Positions 19,183 through 24,714 of a DNA stretch of 24,714 nt are shown here, one piece after another. Source of the stretch: Amphimedon queenslandica. Its lineage: Eukaryota > Porifera > Demospongiae > Haplosclerida > Niphatidae. The stretch spans positions 101,190 through 125,903 of the forward strand of contig NW_003546366.1 in assembly GCF_000090795.2 (NCBI RefSeq), read 5' to 3'. The translations under genes and the position numbers were made by a program. Numbering within the stretch: position 1 is the stretch's first letter; each line of letters begins with the position of its first letter. Under the pieces are notes generated by a model. It had not been told where the DNA came from, searched no databases, and saw only the letters and a program-made list of their open reading frames with translations.

Positions 19183-20479
19183 ATGGCAGCTCAGCCTGAA
19201 GAAAGAGAAAGCTCTCAAAATATTCTCCGTCTCATAAATTGTTGTAAAGAGACAGAGAATTGCTTGAAATTAATAAAAGGTATTTTTTGCATTTTTCTAA
19301 TTATTATAAATCTTCTAATAATTATTACTAGAATTGACAGGAGAAGCTCTGACATTAAATTCCAAAGGGTTACCCACTAAAACTGTAGAATGGCACATAG
19401 ACAATAAGTACTATAGTGCAACCATCAACATACACCTCACACTAGAGCCTAGTGAAGAAACAGATACACCATTTGAAGCTGTCGTTATCTTATGTGAACT
19501 GGAAGAGGTCAGTGGGTATGCAACAAGAGTACATAATTTGATTTAAAATTGAGCTTGCAAAATTAAAAATTAATACACTGTGAAATACCATTTTGTTTCC
19601 TTGTCTGTCTCCTAGTTAGATCACTTAGAGAGAGTAAAGGACCTGTGGTCTAACCTTGACCAAAAGGACTCAAATAGTTTTCCTCCAGAAGTATCTCTAC
19701 TTGTTGGTGTTACTAATGACTCTAGTGATGAGAATGAGACCATTAAGAAAACTTTACACTGGTGCACTGATAATGGAATAGAGCTCGTGAAATGGAGACA
19801 CATTGACAAAGGTATAGTACTGTATACATTTTATTCATAATATTATCTGTGAATGTTATTTTTAGCTGTTGAAAGTGATGATGAGGAAGATGATAATGAA
19901 GGGATATCAAGAATATCTGAAGCATTGCAAGCACACATGTGGCCACAGATAACTCTGAAAGGGAGTAGTAATAAAGGTAAAGGATGTGATATTATTATAA
20001 TGAATAATAAGCTTATGCCTTAATTGTGTAGCTGCAGCAGTAAGCGATCACAAGGAAGCACCTACCACCAATTCCAATGAGCCAGAGCCTCCACTTCCTG
20101 GTAACAAACTTATTATTGACAATCATTATTATTAATGAAATATGGTATTATTTTATAGAAGGAGTAGTAATACCAGATTTCTTATCCTCTATGAATGCAG
20201 CAGAGCCTGATCCTGGTGGCGAGAGTTTTGAGGAGTTATTTGAACGTTTTGCTAGCATGAGAGGTATAGTCATTATAGTGTATGCATGAACTATTGACTC
20301 TCTATCATTATATAGCACATGCAGAATCATTGCCATATGAAGAAAGGAAAGCATATGCTGAAAAGGTAAAATAGAATGAATTTGTATGAGATTTGTTTTA
20401 TATTTGTCTACAGGTTGTGATGTCATTTTGGAAATCTATTGGTGGAGATGAGGAGGAGATTGACTTAAAAGATGATTAA
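19183..20479 (+). CDS. AAGAB: Alpha- and gamma-adaptin-binding protein p34 (AAGAB) orthologue, 289 aa, 8 exons
   Basis: Cytosolic chaperone-like factor for assembly of AP-1/AP-2 clathrin adaptors. Model: join(19183..19279,19332..19507,19616..19811,19866..19976,20032..20100,20159..20263,20316..20365,20414..20479), 870 nt, phases agree. The N-terminal pseudo-GTPase-like region contains the family signature WHIDNKYYSATINI and then DHLERVKDLW, VSLLVGVTND and HWCTDNGIELVKW. A low-complexity acidic linker follows (ESDDEEDDNE). The C-terminal helix region holds FEELFERFASMR, HAESLPYEERKAYAEKV and VMSFWKSIGGDEEEI, which match vertebrate AAGAB closely. Human AAGAB is 315 aa; the difference is mostly a shorter linker. 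The ATG at 19183 is the first in frame. It is head-to-head with IQCH, as in human. Confidence 0.95.
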
Positions 20480-20706
20480 TTGTTATTAATGATTTTATTG
20501 TTCATGCAATTTTGTGCAACTGAAAATACTTTTAATTTATTGAAGCTTCTGTAAATAACTGAATGATCCATGATAAGCTATTAGTTTAAAGAAAACTAAC
20601 TGCACTCAGTCTCATATAATACAACAAAACGAATAAACAGTAATGATAAATAACTTTCTGTATGAAATGTAAAAATGAATTATACCATTGTTCTTCATTC
20701 TATCAG
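20480..20706. other. Gap between convergent AAGAB and TRAF-like genes
   Basis: A 227-bp gap. It includes a plus-strand AATAAA at 20632-20637 that could serve AAGAB polyadenylation. However, the same stretch is repeated beside the second TRAF-like gene (about 22783), so it came with the duplication. From about 20572 it belongs to the duplicated unit. Confidence 0.55.
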
Positions 20707-22562
20707 TCAATTGTCTGTTTCTTCTAGCCAGGGTTTGGTCTTAGATGTAACATTCACAGTTACTCTAAAGTAAAGCTTGTCATCGCACAGATACTGAAAG
20801 GAGGTAGACGAAATAGCCAATTCTGAGTGAGCAATAAATTCAGAAAAACCCCATCCTAAAGTGTTTGTTTTCCCATAAACCCTCTCCCTGCAAGGCTGTG
20901 GTAAGGCATTGTCAAAAACTAACTCGTAGGTTTTGTGATTCTTGTCCTCCAGCTGATTCAGTAGTTCTATAGTAGCTACTCCAGAGAAGGGCCACTCCAA
21001 AGCATGATCATACTCTCCTGCCATGAGACATACATAGCAACCAATAAAACTCTCATTGCTAGCATCCCCACTAACATCAACACGTAATGCCATCATGTAA
21101 CCACCAGGGGAAGTGTAAAATGTAGGGCTGTACCATGCCTTCTTTGAGTCTCTCTTGTCAGTAAAGCCACTTAGTTTAAATACATGCTTGTGGACTTTGT
21201 TTTTGATTTGTTGGGCACTTACATTAGCAGTGAGGGATTCAATGGCTTTGCAATGCTGAGTTTGGACCAATTTTAAATTAGCTGTTTGTCCACGTATTGA
21301 CTGAACAGTTCGCTGCATTATAGTCCTCTCTTCCTGATCCCTTGTAACCTTGGCTTGTAAATTTGTCACTTGGGCTTGTATAGATTTTGATTGGCCCTGA
21401 AATGAAATAACCCTCGTTGCTAAATTATGAACTGATTCAATGCTTGCCATTGAAGCAAAGGCTCCTCTAAAGCTATCTATAAGTATAGTCTTTTCTTTAA
21501 GCATCTTGACATCAGCTCTGAGTAACCCCACTTCTTTAACAGCCATTAGGAGATGATCTTTCATTGATTCTTCATTGTGTTTTTCTAAATTCTCCCGCAT
21601 GATTTTCTTATCACATCCAATGCTACTGTATTCACATGAAACGAGAGTTTTAGCACAAGCTTTGATGTGAGAGAGCATTTCAATTCGTGGGAGTTCGAGT
21701 GAGCAATCCTTATTGGCACATTTAACTGGATAATGAGTGCATGTATCCAAATGGTGCTTACTGGTGACAATGATGTGCATGCCACTACTCTGACAGTACT
21801 GACATTTGACGATTCTTTGGGAACAACGGCTGGTCAAATGTGTCTTTAGGTTTGATCTTTTTAATTCTGCCCCGCAGCCATTACTGCACTTTACAACATC
21901 AAAAGGACACACAGTAAGATGGGATTCTATATTGGCCACTGTACCCACCCAAGGACAACCCTTCTCCATACGATTATTACAATAGACTTCAAGACATCTT
22001 ATTTCCCGATCGACCCTACCATCTTTAAAGTAATTACCCTCCAGTGGCTGACGACACGTGGGACATATAAAGCCATTTTGTCCCTTCACTTTGAGAAGTT
22101 TGAGTGTCTGTAGGCAAACACTACAGTAGATGTTGTAACAGCACGTGACCTGATGAGGATCTCTCGCCGGTAAAGTACAGATGTGGCAGATATACTTGTT
22201 GGGAGGATCTCCATCAACGAAACAGTAACTGTATCCACCAGAAAAGGAGCTTGAATCTTCTGTGGCCTCTGCCAATCCCTCGACTAATCCTGCCATTAAT
22301 TTTAATCATAGAATAAATTTAGAGTAAATCAATAATTTTTAATTATTTATAAGTGGCTCCGCCCAAATTGCTAATTGTTAGATCAAAATCAATTGTGCAG
22401 CTTTGAGCTAAATTAATAATGAATGATGTTTGTTTTTCTTAATTTTTTCACAGTCACTATCTCCATTTTTCTGCTCTGTGAAGCCATAAAAATATAAAAT
22501 AGTTTATTATACTGTTTCAAGTGGAGTATAGCAGTAAAATTGCTAAATTTACCTTTATACAA
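20572..22562. repeat. Direct duplication, copy A (TRAF-like gene plus flanks)
   Basis: Matches 22718-24714 in the same orientation at an offset of about 2150 bp. The match starts at GATAAGCT and covers the whole gene. Upstream of the gene, after a poorly matching stretch, it resumes at AATGATGTTTGTTTTTCTT (22421) and runs to AATTTACCTTTATAC. Confidence 0.88.
20707..22296 (-). CDS. TRAF-like protein A: RING, TRAF zinc fingers, coiled coil, MATH; 529 aa, intronless
   Basis: TRAF proteins are cytoplasmic adaptors and E3 ligases downstream of TNFR, TLR and IL-1R type receptors. Order: RING-like 37-81 (CHIC, then CCYNIYCSVC, then CPTC), TRAF zinc-finger region about 100-240 with repeated Cys/His groups (CPWVGTVANIESHLTVC, CGAELKRSNLKTHL, CEYSSIGC), coiled coil about 245-365, and MATH/TRAF-C 368-516 (HVFKLSGF, WYSPTFYTSPGGYMMALRV, GVATIELLNQ, FRVTV). 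In the RING, the position that is His in C3HC4 fingers (CGHRFC in TRAF6) is Asn (CYNIYC). It is one exon from ATG 22296. The paralogue lies just upstream. Domain order fits TRAF2/3/5/6-like proteins; I give no symbol because one-to-one orthology cannot be judged. Confidence 0.9.
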   Translation of the reverse strand: MAGLVEGLAEATEDSSSFSGGYSYCFVDGDPPNKYICHICTLPARDPHQVTCCYNIYCSVCLQTLKLLKVKGQNGFICPTCRQPLEGNYFKDGRVDREIRCLEVYCNNRMEKGCPWVGTVANIESHLTVCPFDVVKCSNGCGAELKRSNLKTHLTSRCSQRIVKCQYCQSSGMHIIVTSKHHLDTCTHYPVKCANKDCSLELPRIEMLSHIKACAKTLVSCEYSSIGCDKKIMRENLEKHNEESMKDHLLMAVKEVGLLRADVKMLKEKTILIDSFRGAFASMASIESVHNLATRVISFQGQSKSIQAQVTNLQAKVTRDQEERTIMQRTVQSIRGQTANLKLVQTQHCKAIESLTANVSAQQIKNKVHKHVFKLSGFTDKRDSKKAWYSPTFYTSPGGYMMALRVDVSGDASNESFIGCYVCLMAGEYDHALEWPFSGVATIELLNQLEDKNHKTYELVFDNALPQPCRERVYGKTNTLGWGFSEFIAHSELAISSTSFQYLCDDKLYFRVTVNVTSKTKPWLEETDN

Positions 22563-22858
22563 TCCTGAATAAGTGTATTTATTATTATAGCCCATGGGAG
22601 TAACTTTTACTTATTCTGTTGAAAATGATAGACTTTCTTTCATTTAGTATAGCTCAGCTAATCAAAGAACAAAAGTCTAATGAACTTTATATGCCATACA
22701 TGTAAAGAACTTATCACTGATAAGCTGCTAGTTTAAAGGAAATGATGGTATTTTAAGTGCACTCATAATGCAACAAAATGAATAAACAGTAATGATAAAT
22801 AACTTTCTGCATGAAATGTATAATATATGAAAAATTCTATTGTTCTTCATTCTATCAG
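22297..22858. other. Intergenic gap between tandem TRAF-like genes
   Basis: 562 bp. It holds the promoter side of copy A, including GGCTCCGCCC near 22353 and the conserved block 22421-22562, and the 3' flank of copy B from about 22718. About 150 bp between (22563-22717) has no match in the window. A 60-codon ORF at 22413-22595 is not conserved in the duplicate and is rejected as a gene. Confidence 0.6.
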
Positions 22859-24394
22859 TCAATTGTCTGTTTCTTCTAGCCAGGGTTTGGTCTTAGATGT
22901 AACATTCACAGTTACTCTAAAGTAAAGCTTGTCATCGCAAAGATATTGAAAGGAGGTAGACGAAATAGCCAACTCCGAGTGAGCAATAAATTCAGGAAAA
23001 CCCCATCCTAAAGTGCTTGTCTTCCCATATACCCTCTCCCTGCAAGACTCTGGTAAAGCATTGTCAAAAACTAACTCATAGGTTTTGTGATTCTTGTCCT
23101 CCAGCTGATTCAGTAGTTCTATAGTAGCTACTCCAGAGAAAGGCCACTCCAAAGCATGATCATACTCTCCTGCCATGAGACATAAATAGCAACCAATAGA
23201 ACTCTCATTACTAGCATCCCCACTAACATCAACACGTAATGCCATCATGTAACCACCAGGGGAAGTGTAAAATGTAGGACTGTACCATGGCTTCTTTGAG
23301 TCCCTCTTGTCAGTAAAGCCACTTAGTTTAAATACATGCTTGTGGACTTTGTTTTTGATTTCTTGGGCACTTACATTAGCAGTGAGGGATTCAATGGCTT
23401 TGACATGTTGAGATTGGGCCAGTTGTAAATTAGCCGTTTCTTCCTGAGCCTTCTTAGCTTTGGCTTGTAAATTTGTCACTTGAGCTTGTAAAGACTTTGA
23501 TTGATTCTGAACGGTGGTAACCTTAGATGTCAAACTTTGAACTGATTTATTAACGTTTGTCTTTGAAGATTTAACACTATCATCCACACTCTTTGCCTTT
23601 TCTTTAAGCATCTTGACATCAGCTCTGAGTAACCCCACTTCTCTAACAGCCATTAGGAGATGATCTTTCATCGATTCTTCATTGTGTTTTTCTAAATTCT
23701 CCCGCGTGATTTTCTTATCACATCCAATGCTACTGTATTCACATGAAACAATAGTTTTAGCACAAGCTTCAGTATGCAAGAGCATTTCAAATCGCGGCAG
23801 TTTGAGTGAGCAATCCTTATTGGTACATTTAACTGGATAATAAGTGCATGTATCCAAATGGTGACTACTGGATATAACCATGTACATGCCACTACTCTGA
23901 CAGTACTGACATTCTATGATTCTTTTGGAACAACGGTCTGCCAAATGTGTCTTTAGTTTTGATCTTTTCATTTCTGCCCCACATCCATTAGTGCACTTTA
24001 CAAAATCAAAAGGACACACATTAAGATGGGATTCTATATTGGTCACTGTACCCACCCAAGGACAACCCTTCCCCATACGATTATTACAATAGACTTCAAG
24101 ACATCTTATTTCCCGATCGGCCCTACCATCTTTAAAGTAATTACCTTCCAATGGCTGACGACACGTGGGACATATAAAGCCATTTTGCCCCTTCACTTTG
24201 AGTGCCTGTAGACAAACACTACAGTAGATATTGTAACAACACGTGACCTGATGAGGATCTCTCGCCGGTAGAGTACAGATGTGGCAGATGTACTTGTTGG
24301 GAGGATCTCCATCAATGAAACAGTAACTGTATCCACCAGAAAAGGAGCTTGAATCTTCTGTAGTCTCTGCCAATTCCTCGACCAATCCTGCCAT
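22859..24394 (-). CDS. TRAF-like protein B: RING, TRAF zinc fingers, coiled coil, MATH; 511 aa, intronless
   Basis: Tandem paralogue of protein A with the same start (MAGLVEELAE) and end (KPWLEETDN). RING-like 37-78 has the same Asn in place of the zinc-ligand His (CCYNIYC) and lacks the three-residue insertion of A after SVCLQ. Zinc fingers run from about 97 to 237. The coiled coil (about 240-345) is 15 residues shorter and very different from A (SVDDSVKSSKTNVNKSVQSL, then KAKKAQEETANLQLAQSQH). The MATH domain differs from A at only 7 of about 159 residues. Single exon, ATG at 24394. Likely acts in the same signalling pathway as A; hetero-oligomers are possible but the coiled-coil difference may prevent them. 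Confidence 0.9.
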   Translation of the reverse strand: MAGLVEELAETTEDSSSFSGGYSYCFIDGDPPNKYICHICTLPARDPHQVTCCYNIYCSVCLQALKVKGQNGFICPTCRQPLEGNYFKDGRADREIRCLEVYCNNRMGKGCPWVGTVTNIESHLNVCPFDFVKCTNGCGAEMKRSKLKTHLADRCSKRIIECQYCQSSGMYMVISSSHHLDTCTYYPVKCTNKDCSLKLPRFEMLLHTEACAKTIVSCEYSSIGCDKKITRENLEKHNEESMKDHLLMAVREVGLLRADVKMLKEKAKSVDDSVKSSKTNVNKSVQSLTSKVTTVQNQSKSLQAQVTNLQAKAKKAQEETANLQLAQSQHVKAIESLTANVSAQEIKNKVHKHVFKLSGFTDKRDSKKPWYSPTFYTSPGGYMMALRVDVSGDASNESSIGCYLCLMAGEYDHALEWPFSGVATIELLNQLEDKNHKTYELVFDNALPESCRERVYGKTSTLGWGFPEFIAHSELAISSTSFQYLCDDKLYFRVTVNVTSKTKPWLEETDN

Positions 24395-24714
24395 TTAATT
24401 ATTTATAACTGGCCCCGCCTGATTTGCTAATTTTAACTTTTATTATTAGCAACAATAGATTTAAATAAATAATAGATTATTTACTCTTGTTATTAGTAAA
24501 TCAATTATTATCAAAATTACGTACAACATGCATAATTATTGTGCAGCTATGACTATGAACTAAATGATGTTTGTTTTTCTTGATTTTTTTCGCAGTCAGT
24601 ATCTCCATTTTTCTGCTCTGTGATGCCATAAAAATATAAAAAAATAGTTTATCATGCTGTTTCAAGTGGAGTATGATTTTTAGCAGTAAAATTGCTAAAT
24701 TTACCTTTATACGA
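24395..24714. other. 5' flank of TRAF-like gene B
   Basis: 320 bp upstream of the ATG. It contains GGCCCCGCCTGATTTGCTAA at about 24411-24430, matching GGCTCCGCCCAAATTGCTAA upstream of copy A, and the conserved block from 24565 to the window end. These shared stretches are candidates for promoter elements. No further gene seen. Confidence 0.55.

Larger units (their letters stand above)
22718..24714. repeat. Direct duplication, copy B (TRAF-like gene plus flanks)
   Basis: Same orientation as 20572-22562. The conserved upstream block ends at the window edge (AATTTACCTTTATAC), so the duplication may extend further right and may include more copies. Confidence 0.88.

Noticed and set aside
22413..22595. 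60-codon minus ORF upstream of TRAF-like gene A
   Set aside because: The duplicate region at 24560-24714 conserves the DNA but not the reading frame, so this looks like conserved flank, not coding sequence.
1..24714. Possible tRNA, rRNA or viral gene content
   Set aside because: I looked for cloverleaf-like or rRNA-like stretches and for polymerase, integrase or capsid-like ORFs on both strands and saw none.

Overview
The window looks like nuclear DNA of a sponge, most likely a demosponge of the Amphimedon type. It is AT-rich, the genes are compact, and most introns are only 45-100 bp with GT..AG ends. It mixes animal gene families (IQCH, AAGAB, TRAF, a rhodopsin-class GPCR, furin-type convertases with P domains). 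The species call is inference. Every spliced model below was built by hand from splice sites and reading phase, and each complete model sums to a multiple of three.

Left third (1-8144): three subtilisin/kexin (S8B, furin-like) proprotein convertase genes in +, -, + order. Only the C-terminal end of the first lies in the window. The second (complement 525-3332, 745 aa, 11 exons) and third (3555-8144, 737 aa, 12 exons) are complete, divergently transcribed from a 222-bp gap, and share nearly all intron positions and phases. Each keeps the Asp/His/Asn/Ser catalytic set, but they differ in predicted S2/S4 pocket acids, in the prodomain cleavage region and in membrane anchor. The third gene carries a MITE in one intron and a five-copy ~176-bp tandem array in another. 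Next (8990-9469) is a TATA-driven, intronless gene for a small secreted precursor with an RAKR convertase site, an RSDSSGS repeat and a Gly/Tyr/Arg/Asn-rich tail. It is preceded by a 343-bp foldback element.

Middle (9873-20479): an IQCH orthologue (complement, 25 exons, 1033 aa) head-to-head with an AAGAB (p34) orthologue (+, 8 exons, 289 aa), with 257 bp between start codons. These genes are also head-to-head neighbours in human (15q23), so this appears to be a very old bidirectional pair. The gap holds a palindromic X-box-like site (RFX), a CACGTG E-box and a YY1-like site. IQCH intron 9 (2.7 kb) contains an intronless GPCR gene, a ~660-bp foldback repeat and an inverted 120-bp copy (118/120 identical) of an IQCH exon edge. 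A 224-bp MITE lies in IQCH intron 3.

Right (20480-24714): two tandem, intronless TRAF-like genes on the minus strand (529 and 511 aa; RING, TRAF zinc fingers, coiled coil, MATH). They lie in a ~2.15-kb direct duplication. Their ends are nearly identical but the coiled coil has diverged, and both replace the RING zinc-ligand His with Asn.

I see no tRNA, rRNA or CRISPR array, and no viral gene.
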